DNA of 64,000 bases from CAZTPJ01 sp964614515 (GCA_964614515.1 CAZTPJ010000013.1:1-64000), one strand, 5' to 3'. Counted from the stretch's first letter, positions 44,132 through 53,517 are shown. A program made the numbers and translations. Notes: generated from the letters alone by a model not told the origin.

Positions 44132-44623
44132 TCACGCATCATCTTCGCCCGGCTTCATGTCGCCGAGTTCGCGAAACGCCGCCTCATACGCGAGCAGATA
44201 TCCCACCGCTCGCGCGGCCGCCGCCTCCGGCGTGGATGCATCAAGCACCCCTTCCATCGGCGTGCGGAACGTGAAGAGTTTGTCCTCGGACCTGAAGTGT
44301 TCGACGATGGGCGTGCTGACATCGACGCCCTGATCCACGAGTTCCTCGTCGATGAGGTCCTCGAGTTTGTCGCCGGTGAACATCAGATCCGCCTCAATCG
44401 ACTGGCTCAGCCAGCGATCCGGCGTCACCAGCGACACCCACGCACGACCGCCATCGACGAACAATCGAAACTCGGCGTGCGCTTCGGGACCAAGAGCACG
44501 ACCGCGCAGTTCGCCCTCGTTGACGGCCACGCTCGCAAAAACGCCCGCACTCATCGCCCGGGGCATCACGGTTTTCAGAATTGTCTCGAAAGACTGGGAC
44601 ATCGCCTGAACTCGCTGGGTCAT
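44132..44623 (-). CDS. Hypothetical protein
   Basis: A 163-residue acidic soluble protein beginning MTQRVQAMSQSFETILKTVM. Internal stretches include AEFRLFVDGGRAWVSLVTPD, DLIDEELVDQGVDVSTPIVE and DASTPEAAAARAVGYLLAYE. No motif, signal peptide or membrane segment is apparent, and no family was recognised. ATG 44623 is preferred to the open frame upstream, which runs toward the divergent secG promoter region. Confidence 0.65.
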   Translation of the reverse strand: MTQRVQAMSQSFETILKTVMPRAMSAGVFASVAVNEGELRGRALGPEAHAEFRLFVDGGRAWVSLVTPDRWLSQSIEADLMFTGDKLEDLIDEELVDQGVDVSTPIVEHFRSEDKLFTFRTPMEGVLDASTPEAAAARAVGYLLAYEAAFRELGDMKPGEDDA

Positions 44624-44785
44624 CGTCGCCAACGATAGGCCACGGCCCTGGACGCTCCCACCCGCGTTGGAACGGGTTGTGCCCGACAACGGTCCTACAC
44701 TTGCCGTGGATTGCTCGGGAGATCCACCGCCGCACGATCGGGCGGCCGATTCCCAATCACTGTGCAACTCTTGGAGCGGAACGCG

Positions 44786-45301
44786 ATGATGCTTGTGCTG
44801 GGCCAGGTGCCTGATTGGCTTGTGATGCTGCTCGTGATCCTGTTCATGGGCGTGTGCGTGCTGATGATCCTCACTGTGCTGATCCAGAAGCCCCAGGGTG
44901 GCGGTCTGGCCGGGGCGTTCGGGTCGGGCGCGGGATCGGGCCAGACGGCCTTCGGCGCCAAGACCGGCGATGCACTGACCATCGCGACGATCATCATGTT
45001 CTGCATCTTCGTCCTGGGCGCGGTGGGATTGAACTACTTGACCCGGCCGCCGTCAGGCACGGCCACGCCGACGAATCTCCCCGGCACAGGCGCAGGCACC
45101 GAGCAAACGCCAACGGGAGCAGGCGAGACAGAGCCGTCGAACGAAACCAACGAGCCAGCCCCCGGCGAGACGCCGCCCGGACCGGCTGAAACGCCTGAGG
45201 AACCGCCCGCCGAGCCGCCTGTGGAACTGCCTGCTGAGCCGCCGGGCGTGCAGAATCCGCCCGAACCCGCGCCGGAGACGCCGACCCCTCCGCCGGGTTG
45301 A
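44786..45301 (+). CDS. secG: Protein-export membrane protein SecG with Pro/Glu-rich tail
   Basis: A 171-residue form of SecG. The two membrane helices are VMLLVILFMGVCVLMILTVL and TIATIIMFCIFVLGAVGLNY, joined by the conserved cytoplasmic loop QKPQGGGLAGAFGSGAGSGQ. Beyond residue 90 an 80-residue tail of Pro, Glu, Thr and Gly (PAETPEEPPAEPPVELPAEP type) replaces the normal short end and would be disordered. ATG 44786 has ggagcgg eight bases upstream. SecG assists SecA cycling at the SecYE channel. Confidence 0.92.
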   Translation: MMLVLGQVPDWLVMLLVILFMGVCVLMILTVLIQKPQGGGLAGAFGSGAGSGQTAFGAKTGDALTIATIIMFCIFVLGAVGLNYLTRPPSGTATPTNLPGTGAGTEQTPTGAGETEPSNETNEPAPGETPPGPAETPEEPPAEPPVELPAEPPGVQNPPEPAPETPTPPPG

Positions 45302-45385
45302 TAATGCGTACTTGATGGACCGATCCTTTCTCCGCGGGCGCGTGGCCATCTGGCCGTGACGCCGCATAGCCATAAGGGCGCGTGC

Positions 45386-46276
45386 GTGATTCGAAGCATG
45401 ACGGGTTTTGGGGAAGCCTCGACGCAAAGCGGCGGCGTGCATTACTTCGTCGAGGTGCGCTCGCTCAACAGCAAGTACTTCAAGGCCGTCATTCGCCTGC
45501 CGGAGGAGTTCCAGGCGCTTGAGGCGGAGATCGAGTCTTCGCTGCGTCACGTCGTGACGCGCGGGGCAGTGACGGTGACGGGGTCGTGTTCGGATGCTTC
45601 GGCCGCGGCCGCGCATGACATCAATCACCACGCCCTGAACCGATACATCGAACAAATGCGTCAGTCGTCGCTCGTGTCGCAGGGGCATGTCACGATCGAC
45701 GTGGCCGCGCTGTTGTCCCTGCCCGGCGTGCTCCAGCGCCCGGCCAACGAAGAGCAGCGTCACGACGCGGCGCGGCGTGCGTTTCTTCCGACGTTGGAGA
45801 AGGCCTGCGCTGCGCTTCAGGCGATGCGTGAGGTCGAAGGTCGCACGCTCCTGGCCGAACTCAACAAACAACGCGATGTCATCGCGGCGCTGCTCGTGAC
45901 GGTGACCGAGCGGGCGCCGCTCGTGGCCGAGGAGTATCAGCGCCGGCTGCGAACGCGCATCGAATCCATGCTCGCCGACGCCGGCATCAAGGCCGAGCCG
46001 GTCGAGATCATCAAGGAAGTCGCCGCCTACGCCGAACGCACCGACATCCACGAGGAAATCAGCCGACTCCGCGGGCACATTGAGCAGTATTCGGAACTGC
46101 TCAGCGGGGACGCGGCACGGCCTGTCGGGCGCACGCTGGACTTCCTCACGCAGGAGATGCTGCGCGAGGCGAACACCATCGCCAGCAAGTCGCCCGACGC
46201 CACCGTTTCCCGAGCCATCATCGAAGTCAAGGGCGCCATTGATCGGATCAAGGAACTCGTTCAGAATGTCGAGTGA
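45386..46276 (+). CDS. yicC: YicC family endoribonuclease
   Basis: A 296-residue protein starting with GTG as M/VIRSMTGFGEASTQS, the invariant family start. The middle NSKYFKAVIRLPEEFQALEA and the C-terminal block ERTDIHEEISRLRGHIEQYS, RTLDFLTQEMLREANTIASK, KGAIDRIKELVQNVE are diagnostic (YicC_N and DUF1732). YicC-type proteins are metal-dependent endoribonucleases implicated in small RNA turnover. In many genomes gmk follows; here a phosphotransferase gene does. Confidence 0.94.
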   Translation: MIRSMTGFGEASTQSGGVHYFVEVRSLNSKYFKAVIRLPEEFQALEAEIESSLRHVVTRGAVTVTGSCSDASAAAAHDINHHALNRYIEQMRQSSLVSQGHVTIDVAALLSLPGVLQRPANEEQRHDAARRAFLPTLEKACAALQAMREVEGRTLLAELNKQRDVIAALLVTVTERAPLVAEEYQRRLRTRIESMLADAGIKAEPVEIIKEVAAYAERTDIHEEISRLRGHIEQYSELLSGDAARPVGRTLDFLTQEMLREANTIASKSPDATVSRAIIEVKGAIDRIKELVQNVE

Positions 46277-46299
46277 GACCCGCTCGGCGGAGCGCGGCC

Positions 46300-47415
46300 A
46301 TGGCGCACGACCCACCCACCGACACGCCCCGCAACGCCCCGACTGACGATCCCCCACCCTCCAACGCGCCCGCCGGCTTCGCACCACCTGCGTCCTTGCG
46401 CCCATCCCACGAATGGACGCGATTCGATACGGCCGAACTCGCCATCGTCTGCTCGCACTATGACCTCGGCATCCTGCGCAGCGTCAAGGCGTTTCATCGA
46501 GGCTCGTTGCGGTCGCCGAAGGTGGTTCTCAAGAGCGACGGCCGCGCGTTCCTGCTCAAGCGCCGGGCCCCGGGTCGCGATGACATCCCTCGCGTGACAC
46601 TCGCCCACGAGATCCAGGAGCATCTCGTGCGCAAGCGCTTTCCCGCGCCCCGGATCATCCCGACGCGCGATGGAAAGGGCTGGGTCGAATGGAAGGGGCG
46701 CGTGTACGAGATGTTCGAGTACGTCCGTGGCGCGGCGTTCGAGCCTGAGCCGACCGTCGCGGAGGATGCGGGCAAGGCACTGGGGTGGTTTCACAGACTG
46801 GCCGCCGATTTCAAACCCGCGTGGACTCCCCCGGGCGGAACCTATCACCATCATGCGGGCATGGCGCGAATGCTCGAACGCCTGGTGGCGCGCGACGCGG
46901 CCTTTCGCACTATCGCACGGCGGCTCGGGCAGTGGTATGAAAAGGCGGCCGTGCGGGCTGAACAATCCGGCGTGTCGCGCTGGCCTGTGCAGGTGATCCA
47001 TGGCGACTGGCACCCTGGCAACATGATCTTTCAGGCCGGGCGCATCGTCGGGGTGATCGACTATGACGCGGTCCGCCTCGGACCGCGGGTGATCGACGCG
47101 GCCAACGGCACGCTCCAGTTTTCGATCGATCGCGCCGGGCGCGATCCCGACGCATGGAACGACGCCCTGGCGCTCGATCGGGCCGGGGCCTTTATCCGCG
47201 GGTATGACGGCGTGGAAGACTCGATCCTGAGCCGGGCGGAGATGGAGGCCTTGCCGTGGCTGATGATCGAAGCCATGATCGTCGAGTCTCTGGGGCCGGT
47301 GGCCGCAACCGGCAACTTTGGCGGTATCGACGGGTTGAAGTTTCTGTGCGCGGTGGACCGACGAGTGGAATGGCTCTCGAAGCACACTGCGGCGGTGGCC
47401 GCGTCGGCGGGCTAG
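46300..47415 (+). CDS. Phosphotransferase of the APH/choline kinase family
   Basis: A 371-residue kinase-like protein. After a Pro/Thr-rich, probably disordered N-terminus of about 50 residues, it has the ATP-binding strand VVLKSDGRAFLLKRRAPGRD, the Brenner-type catalytic loop VIHGDWHPGNMIF (Asp and Asn) and the metal-binding Asp in IVGVIDYDAVRLGP. This set is that of aminoglycoside phosphotransferase/choline kinase-like enzymes; the substrate could be a small alcohol, an amino sugar or a spore/cell wall precursor. ATG 46300 has ggagcg nine bases upstream; it follows yicC after 23 bp and is probably co-transcribed. Confidence 0.88.
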   Translation: MAHDPPTDTPRNAPTDDPPPSNAPAGFAPPASLRPSHEWTRFDTAELAIVCSHYDLGILRSVKAFHRGSLRSPKVVLKSDGRAFLLKRRAPGRDDIPRVTLAHEIQEHLVRKRFPAPRIIPTRDGKGWVEWKGRVYEMFEYVRGAAFEPEPTVAEDAGKALGWFHRLAADFKPAWTPPGGTYHHHAGMARMLERLVARDAAFRTIARRLGQWYEKAAVRAEQSGVSRWPVQVIHGDWHPGNMIFQAGRIVGVIDYDAVRLGPRVIDAANGTLQFSIDRAGRDPDAWNDALALDRAGAFIRGYDGVEDSILSRAEMEALPWLMIEAMIVESLGPVAATGNFGGIDGLKFLCAVDRRVEWLSKHTAAVAASAG

Positions 47416-47447
47416 TATTTCCCGGGGACTCAAGGCAGGAGCGGGCG

Positions 47448-48557
47448 ATGCGCAGATACATCCTCGTCGCGATCAGCGGTGTGTTCGTGGCAACCGTGGC
47501 GGCACAAGTCGATCAGGACCGGGTCCAGCCGACGACGTCGGCCTCGATCACGGAGTTGGTGGCGCAACTCGGCTCGGAGGATTGGCCGACGCGCGAGAAG
47601 GCGCAGGATGTTCTGCTCTTTTCGTCGGACGCGAGCCTGTCGCAGATCGAACAGTTCCTCAAGCAGCCCGGAATCACGGAAGAGCAGCGCCTGCGGCTGA
47701 TGAACATCGGGCGGCATCGGTTCATGATCGAGCCGCGTGCGGCGATGGGCGTAACGTTTGACCAGCCCATCGACGGCGGCATCATGATTCGCGGCGCGGT
47801 GGCCGGGTATGACTCGTCATCGGTGCTCGAGCCTGGCGACATCATCATGGCGATGGATGGCCGTCGCATCCGTACGCAGGATGACCTTCGCTCCTCAATT
47901 GTTTCGTACGATCCGGGCGACAGCGTGATCCTGACGCTCAAACGTCGCGGCGTGACGCAGGACGTGGCGCTGACGCTGGGCAGTTACGCGATGCTCCCGC
48001 AGGCCGCGAATCTCTACGAGGGGCTGCTGCTTCAGGCTTGGGCCGTGCGCATCGAGCGACTGGGCCTGGCCGATCCGCAGCGCGAGATCGTACTGACGGG
48101 CCTCTCGTGGAACTCGTGGGACCAGGTGGCCCGCAACGCGGATGACACAGCACCCGATGCGTCGATCCCGGCCGCGCACCCGCAGGATACCTCGATTGTC
48201 CCCGGTGGCGAGGCGATCGGGCATGTGCAGGCGCTGCTGTCGCGCGTGGGATCGCGGATTCGCGGCGGGTCTCGCGTTGTGGTGATTCAGCCGCGTCTTG
48301 ACGCGGATGTAGCCGCGACGCCGGCCGGGCGCGAAGCGGTGTTGAAGCAGCGTGCGGAACAACTTCGCGCGGAACTGCAGGATGCCCAGTCCCGGGCGAT
48401 CGCGCTGCAGCGGCAAGTGACCGATCCGGGGCTGACGGACGCGCAGCGACGGGCCGTCGAAGCGCAGTACCTCGAAGCCGGAGACCAAATCCGCCGCATC
48501 GCCGAGGACCTGTCGTCAACCAACCTCGAACTGGCCCGTATTCGCGGCAGCCGCTGA
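47448..48557 (+). CDS. Secreted PDZ domain protein with C-terminal coiled coil
   Basis: A 369-residue protein: signal peptide (RRYILVAISGVFVATVAA), a helical region of about 75 residues (EDWPTREKAQDVLLFSSDAS, a HEAT-like repeat), a PDZ domain (AMGVTFDQPIDGGIMIRGAV, SVLEPGDIIMAMDGRRIRTQ), and a C-terminal heptad-like segment (AEQLRAELQDAQSRAIALQR and following) probably forming a coiled coil. There is no protease domain. aggag lies six bases before ATG 47448. It follows the phosphotransferase gene closely on the same strand. Confidence 0.8.
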   Translation: MRRYILVAISGVFVATVAAQVDQDRVQPTTSASITELVAQLGSEDWPTREKAQDVLLFSSDASLSQIEQFLKQPGITEEQRLRLMNIGRHRFMIEPRAAMGVTFDQPIDGGIMIRGAVAGYDSSSVLEPGDIIMAMDGRRIRTQDDLRSSIVSYDPGDSVILTLKRRGVTQDVALTLGSYAMLPQAANLYEGLLLQAWAVRIERLGLADPQREIVLTGLSWNSWDQVARNADDTAPDASIPAAHPQDTSIVPGGEAIGHVQALLSRVGSRIRGGSRVVVIQPRLDADVAATPAGREAVLKQRAEQLRAELQDAQSRAIALQRQVTDPGLTDAQRRAVEAQYLEAGDQIRRIAEDLSSTNLELARIRGSR

Positions 48558-48599
48558 ACCTCGCCGGCTGGACCGCTCGCTCCGCGCGCGGTCTGAATC

Positions 48600-48940
48600 T
48601 CCGCTTGCCGAAACGATGGTCTCGCACTTTCCCGACGAAGGCGTGGGGTTTTCTTCACGCCGACGGCGTGGGAGTTCTCTTCCCGCCGAAGGCGTGGTCG
48701 TCAGTAGCCGGGCGTCGTCGCGCGGCGACACGCCCGGCGGGGGACACCCCCCTCCTGCACCCTGAAGGGGTGCTCGTGTTTTGCGTCGTGCGAGGGCCCA
48801 TCGCACACCTCGAGCAGTCCTTCGGACTGCGGATCAAACACATACACGAACCAACGTCTGTGTTCGCCTTCGGAGTGAAGAGCCCGCCACGGAGTGGCGG
48901 GCCACCCAGGAACTCGCCACAAAGTGGCGGGGTACCCAGA
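48600..48940. repeat. Large cluster of palindromic repeats upstream of carB
   Basis: This stretch between the PDZ gene and carB (487 bp) holds no gene but at least seven repeat units: gacgaaggcgtgg, cacgccgacggcgtg (about 48657-48671), gccgaaggcgtgg, a gcgtcgtcgcgcggcgac hairpin, gcaccctgaaggggtgc (about 48759-48775, the same unit as 148-163), gcccgccacggagtggcggg with gccaccc (48883-48907) and tcgccacaaagtggcgggg with taccc (48913-48936). Order and identity match the cluster at 140-375, read in partly opposite direction. The carB ribosome binding site (cggagg) follows at 49026-49031. Confidence 0.75.
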
Positions 48941-49044
48941 GTCGACTGCCCAAAGCAGGGCATCCAAACCCGGGCGTCGCCAGCGCGCTACTGTCAGCGA
49001 GTTTGCGCGGGGGAACCAATCCGCGCCGGAGGCGGCTAGACGCG

Positions 49045-52000
49045 ATGCCAAAGCGGACAGACATACACACCATCCTCGTGCTGGGTTCGGGTCCGATCGT
49101 CATTGGACAGGGTTGCGAGTTTGACTATTCCGGCACGCAGGCCTGCAAAGCCCTGCGAGCTGAGGGCTATCGCATCGTCCTGGTCAACTCCAACCCGGCC
49201 ACGATCATGACCGACCCGGCGTTTTCCGACCGCACCTACATCGAACCCATCACGCCCGAATCCGTCCGCAAGGTCATCGCCCGCGAGGCGGAACTGGGCC
49301 ATCGCATCGATGCGCTCCTGCCCACCCTCGGCGGCCAGACCGCCCTCAACTGCGCCTGCGCCCTGTTCGACAACGGCACACTCGACGAGTTCGGCATCGA
49401 AATGATCGGCGCCAACCGCAAGGTCATCCATCGCGCTGAAGACCGCGAACAGTTCAAGCAGATCTGCGAGGGCCTCGGCCTGCGCATGCCCCGCGGCAAG
49501 ACGGTCAACACCATCGAGCAGGCCATGACCCTGCTCGACGAGATCGGCCTGCCCGCGATCATCCGCCCCGCCTTCACCCTCGGCGGCAGCGGCGGCGGCA
49601 TCGCCTACAACATCGACGAATATCGCGAGATCGTGTCGCGCGGCCTCGCCGCGTCGATGATCCGACAGGTCCAGATCGACGAATCCGTGCTGGGCTGGAA
49701 GGAGTACGAACTCGAAGTCATCCGCGACAAGCACGACAACTGCATCGTCGTCTGCGGCATCGAGAACATCGATCCCATGGGCGTCCACACCGGTGACTCC
49801 ATCACCGTCGCGCCCATTCTCACGCTCACCGACAAGGAGTATCAGGTTCTCCGCGATGCATCGTTTGCCATCATGCGGGCCGTGGGCGTCGAAACCGGCG
49901 GATCCAACGTGCAGTTCGCCGTGGATCCGAAGCCGAAGGATGGCAAGTTTGATTTCGTTGTCGTCGAGATGAATCCTCGCGTCTCGCGCTCTTCCGCGCT
50001 GGCGTCAAAGGCCACGGGCTTTCCGATTGCCAAGATCGCGGCGAAACTGGCCGTTGGTTACACCCTCGATGAACTTCGCAACGATGTGACCGGTACGACG
50101 AGCGCGTGCTTTGAGCCCTCGATCGACTACGTGGTCACCAAGATGCCGCGCTGGACCTTTGAGAAGTTCCCCGAAGCCGACGAAACACTCACCACGCAGA
50201 TGAAGTCCGTCGGCGAAGCGATGGCCATCGGGCGCACGTTCAAGGAATCACTGCAAAAAGTCATCCGCTCGATGGAGGTCAAACGCTTCGGCCTCGGCCT
50301 TGATCGCAACGACAAGTGGCTCGCGGCCATGCGGGCCGTCGAACACCAGCAACTCGTCCTCGATGTCTCGCCCGGCGCAGCGCCGGGCACGGGCAGTTCG
50401 CCCCACGGCCTTCGCACGGCCGATGGCCAGCCCATCGAGTGGCCCATCCCACTGGAAAAACTGACGCGAAAAATTGCCGTGCCTTGCCAGGGGCGGCTCT
50501 ACTACGTCCGCTATGCGTTGAAGATGGGCTGGACGATCGAGAAGATTCACGAACTCTCGGGGATCGATCCGTTCTTTCTCGATCAGATCGCGGAACTTGT
50601 CGAGTTTGAAGAGGTGCTGTGTTCGTATCGCCGGCTTGAACATGTGCCGCGCGATGTGCTGATGCGGGCCAAGCAACTCGGGTATTCCGATGCGCAACTG
50701 GCGAACCTGTACCACGGTGCGCTCAGGACGGAGACGATCTTGAAGGTGCGCGAGTATCGCAAGAGCCTCGGCATCGAGCCGGTGTACAAGCTCGTGGACA
50801 CTTGCGCGGCCGAATTCGAGGCCGCGACGCCGTACTTTTATTCGACGTATGAGGGGGGGGGCACAGCGAGACTTGGAGACATGGAGGCCGGAGGGGATGG
50901 GGCGGGTCGAGACATCGCTGCGGGCGATGATGAGATTCGCGTGACGGATCGGCCCAAAGTCATCATCATCGGCGGCGGGCCGAACCGCATCGGACAGGGC
51001 ATCGAGTTCGACTACTGCTGCGTCCACGCGGCCTTCGCGGCGAAGGAAATGGGCTTCGAGTCGATCATGATCAACTCGAACCCCGAGACCGTCTCGACGG
51101 ATTACGACACGAGTGATCTGTTGTTCTTTGAGCCGTTGACGCTGGAAGATACGTTGAATGTGATCGAACGGCTGAATGGCGGGCCTCTGGGTACCCCGCC
51201 AGTCCGTGGCGGGCTTCCCGAATCCGGTGGGGCGGGCGTCCCGCCCGCGTCCCGTGTCCACGGCATCATCGTCCAGTTCGGCGGGCAAACGCCGTTGAAC
51301 CTCGCCCACGGCCTCGTCAAGGCCGGCGCACCGATCATCGGAACTTCCGTCGATTCCATCGACCTCGCCGAAGACCGCAACCGCTTCGACGCCCTTCTCG
51401 AAAAACTCAATCTCAAACGCCCTGAGAGCGGCATCGCACGCTCGATCGAAACCGCGGCCGAAGTCGCCGGTCGCATCGGCTATCCCGTGCTCGTTCGCCC
51501 TTCCTATGTGCTCGGCGGGCGCGGCATGGAAATCTGCCCGGATGAGAAAGCCCTGCGCCACTTCATGCGCAACGCGCTGAACATCTCAGAGGCCGATGAT
51601 GCGCCGGTGTTGATTGATCGCTTTCTGGATGCGGCGACCGAGGTTGATGTCGATGTCATCGCGGATTTCGACAGCAGCCCTGAGGATGTGCAGAACCGAG
51701 GCGGGCGGGACGCCCGCCCCACCGGATCTGGCGGCCGTGCCGTCGTCTGCGGCGTGATGGAGCACGTCGAACACGCGGGTATCCACAGCGGCGACTCCAC
51801 CTGCACGCTTCCGCCCTGGTCTCTGCGCAAGCCGATGGTCGAGCGCATCAAGCGCATCGCCACCGACCTCGCCCGCGAACTCCGCGTGCGCGGCCTGATG
51901 AACGTGCAACTCGCGATCAAAGACGACGAGATCTACATCCTCGAAGTCAACCCGCGCGCCAGCCGCACCGTCCCGTTCGTCGGCAAGGCGAACCACATTT

Positions 52001-52725
52001 CCTGGCCCCTCGCGGCCGCGAAAATCATGATGGGCGCGACGCTCGATGACCTCGGCATCGCCGATGCGCCGGACCCCGGCGCGTTCGCCGTCAAGGAACC
52101 CGTGCTGCCGTTCTCCAAGTTCGCCGGTGTGGACTGCGTGCTCGGGCCTGAGATGCGATCTACGGGTGAAGTCATGGGCATCGATGTGTCGCTGCCGATC
52201 GCCTTCGCCAAGGCGCAGATGGCCGCGGGCGTCGCGCTGCCACTTGAAGGCGGCGTCTTCGTCTCCGTTCGCGAACCCGACCGCGCCGCCATCACAGACG
52301 CCGTTCGCTCACTCATGGCCATGCGCTTCAATGTCTACGCCACCGACGGCACGGCCGAACACCTCCGCCGACACGGCATGAAGCCCGAAATCCTCCAGAA
52401 AATCGCCAGCGGCGCACGACCCAACGTCATCGACCTGATGACCAACGGACAAATTCAACTCGTCATCAACACCCCCACGCGAACCGGCTGGCAGACGGAT
52501 GAAGGCAAGATTCGCGCCACGGCCGTGCGCCTGGGCATCCCGATGTTCACGACCACCGCGGCGGCGGCGACGGCGGTGCGAGCGATCGAAGCCCTCCGCG
52601 CGGGCGAGTGGAACGTGCGTGCGATGCAGGAGTATCGTGAGGATGTGATGGGGCGCGGAAGCCCCATGATCTCGGTTGCGCCTATCACCGATGAATCGCG
52701 TCCTCGCACTCACGTCAAACGGTGA
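49045..52725 (+). CDS. carB: Carbamoyl-phosphate synthase large subunit, with repeat-derived insertions
   Basis: A 1226-residue enzyme, about 150 longer than usual, that makes carbamoyl phosphate for pyrimidines and arginine. Both ATP-grasp halves are present (ILVLGSGPIVIGQGCEFDYS at the start; VIIIGGGPNRIGQGIEFDYC near residue 640), as are PAIIRPAFTLGGSGGGIAYN and YPVLVRPSYVLGGRGMEICP, and the C-terminal MGS-like allosteric domain. Three extra segments stand out: a Gly-rich linker with a nine-G run between the halves (near residue 604), about 26 residues near 712-737 made of two palindromic repeats, and about 18 residues near 886-904 (QNRGGRDARPTGSGGR) made of one. All keep the frame and the catalytic motifs. 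carA is not in the window. Confidence 0.96.
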   Translation: MPKRTDIHTILVLGSGPIVIGQGCEFDYSGTQACKALRAEGYRIVLVNSNPATIMTDPAFSDRTYIEPITPESVRKVIAREAELGHRIDALLPTLGGQTALNCACALFDNGTLDEFGIEMIGANRKVIHRAEDREQFKQICEGLGLRMPRGKTVNTIEQAMTLLDEIGLPAIIRPAFTLGGSGGGIAYNIDEYREIVSRGLAASMIRQVQIDESVLGWKEYELEVIRDKHDNCIVVCGIENIDPMGVHTGDSITVAPILTLTDKEYQVLRDASFAIMRAVGVETGGSNVQFAVDPKPKDGKFDFVVVEMNPRVSRSSALASKATGFPIAKIAAKLAVGYTLDELRNDVTGTTSACFEPSIDYVVTKMPRWTFEKFPEADETLTTQMKSVGEAMAIGRTFKESLQKVIRSMEVKRFGLGLDRNDKWLAAMRAVEHQQLVLDVSPGAAPGTGSSPHGLRTADGQPIEWPIPLEKLTRKIAVPCQGRLYYVRYALKMGWTIEKIHELSGIDPFFLDQIAELVEFEEVLCSYRRLEHVPRDVLMRAKQLGYSDAQLANLYHGALRTETILKVREYRKSLGIEPVYKLVDTCAAEFEAATPYFYSTYEGGGTARLGDMEAGGDGAGRDIAAGDDEIRVTDRPKVIIIGGGPNRIGQGIEFDYCCVHAAFAAKEMGFESIMINSNPETVSTDYDTSDLLFFEPLTLEDTLNVIERLNGGPLGTPPVRGGLPESGGAGVPPASRVHGIIVQFGGQTPLNLAHGLVKAGAPIIGTSVDSIDLAEDRNRFDALLEKLNLKRPESGIARSIETAAEVAGRIGYPVLVRPSYVLGGRGMEICPDEKALRHFMRNALNISEADDAPVLIDRFLDAATEVDVDVIADFDSSPEDVQNRGGRDARPTGSGGRAVVCGVMEHVEHAGIHSGDSTCTLPPWSLRKPMVERIKRIATDLARELRVRGLMNVQLAIKDDEIYILEVNPRASRTVPFVGKANHISWPLAAAKIMMGATLDDLGIADAPDPGAFAVKEPVLPFSKFAGVDCVLGPEMRSTGEVMGIDVSLPIAFAKAQMAAGVALPLEGGVFVSVREPDRAAITDAVRSLMAMRFNVYATDGTAEHLRRHGMKPEILQKIASGARPNVIDLMTNGQIQLVINTPTRTGWQTDEGKIRATAVRLGIPMFTTTAAAATAVRAIEALRAGEWNVRAMQEYREDVMGRGSPMISVAPITDESRPRTHVKR
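51189..51248. repeat. Two palindromic repeats inserted in frame in carB
   Basis: gggtaccccgccagtccgtg with gcggg (51189-51213, family B) is followed by tccggtggggcgggcgtccc with gcccgc (51223-51248, family A). Together they encode about 26 residues (GPLGTPPVRGGLPESGGAGV and on) where other CarB proteins go straight from the helix ending NVIERL to the strand GVIVQFGGQ. No frame is lost. Confidence 0.85.
51698..51727. repeat. Family A palindrome inserted in frame in carB
   Basis: gaggcgggcgggacgcccgc with cccaccgga encodes RGGRDARPTGSG in a surface loop of the second ATP-grasp half, where normal CarB has a short acidic loop. Orientation is opposite to the copy 470 bases upstream. Confidence 0.85.
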
Positions 52726-52731
52726 GCCGCC

Positions 52732-53328
52732 GTGACCGCGTTGAAGAAATCTCGAACGGTCTTCATCATCGGTGGACCCAATGGCGCGGGGAAGTCCACG
52801 GTTGCCAAACGGGTGCTGTCGGAGACCTTGGGATTGGCGGAGTTTGTCAACGCGGATGCGATTGCAGCGGGGCTTGCCGGCTTCGACTTGTCGCGCGTCG
52901 AGTTCGCTGCCGGGCGTCTGATGATTCAACGCCTTCATGAGTTGGCCAACGGTCAAGCGAGCTTTGCGTTCGAATCCACCCTATCGAGCCGAACGTTCGC
53001 CCCCTGGTTACAACGCCTCGTGGCTGCTGGGTGGAGAGTTCAGATCGCGTATGTATGGGTTCGCAAGCCCGAGATATCCGTCCGGCGCGTCCGGCTGCGA
53101 GTCAGCAGGGGCGGCCACCATGTGCCGGAAGATGTGGTCCGAAGAAGGTACGCACGTTCAGCCAAGGCATTCTGGACACTCTATCGACCGATTGCCGCGA
53201 ACTGGCAGGTCTATGATAACTCAGGTCAATCGCCGAGACTCATCGCCGCAGGTGAATTGTCCGATGCGGTTTACGTCTATGACACCCGCCGGTTTGAGGC
53301 ATTCATGGAGCTCGTCAATGCCCCGTAG
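52732..53328 (+). CDS. Zeta-toxin-like P-loop kinase
   Basis: A 198-residue P-loop protein. Walker A is GGPNGAGKST in VFIIGGPNGAGKSTVAKRVL; the FVNADAIAAGLAGFDLSRVE segment holds the catalytic Asp of zeta-like kinases, and FAFESTLSSRTFAPWLQRLV plus RRVRLRVSRGGHHVPEDVVR (substrate-binding and ATP-contacting Arg) are typical of this subfamily. Zeta toxins phosphorylate UDP-N-acetylglucosamine, while this shorter relative is often chromosomal and of unknown substrate. GTG 52732 lies six bases after carB. The last residues overlap a small basic protein gene. Confidence 0.82.
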   Translation: MTALKKSRTVFIIGGPNGAGKSTVAKRVLSETLGLAEFVNADAIAAGLAGFDLSRVEFAAGRLMIQRLHELANGQASFAFESTLSSRTFAPWLQRLVAAGWRVQIAYVWVRKPEISVRRVRLRVSRGGHHVPEDVVRRRYARSAKAFWTLYRPIAANWQVYDNSGQSPRLIAAGELSDAVYVYDTRRFEAFMELVNAP

Positions 53329-53515
53329 CAAGAAACCACCCCACGAGATCTTCGCCGAGATCTGGCCCATCGAGCGCGCCATGAAGCGAGCGGTCGAGGA
53401 TGCGCTGCTGGAGCACCGGGTCTGGCGAGAAGTCAAGGCGCGTGCCGCAGCTGAACGGCGATCAAAGTCGAAGAAGTCTCGTAACGTTCGCACAGCGAAG
53501 AAACGCGCACGTTGA
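53318..53515 (+). CDS. Small basic protein, possible partner of the zeta-like kinase
   Basis: A 65-residue very basic protein starting MPRSKKPPHEIFAEIWPIER and ending in KSKKSRNVRTAKKRAR. Its ATG overlaps the end of the kinase gene by 11 bases, the layout of a toxin-antitoxin pair with the kinase first. The middle helix (IERAMKRAVEDALLEHRVWREV) is amphipathic. No known antitoxin family was recognised; pairing is inferred from the overlap only. Confidence 0.6.
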   Translation: MPRSKKPPHEIFAEIWPIERAMKRAVEDALLEHRVWREVKARAAAERRSKSKKSRNVRTAKKRAR

Positions 53516-53517
53516 CT

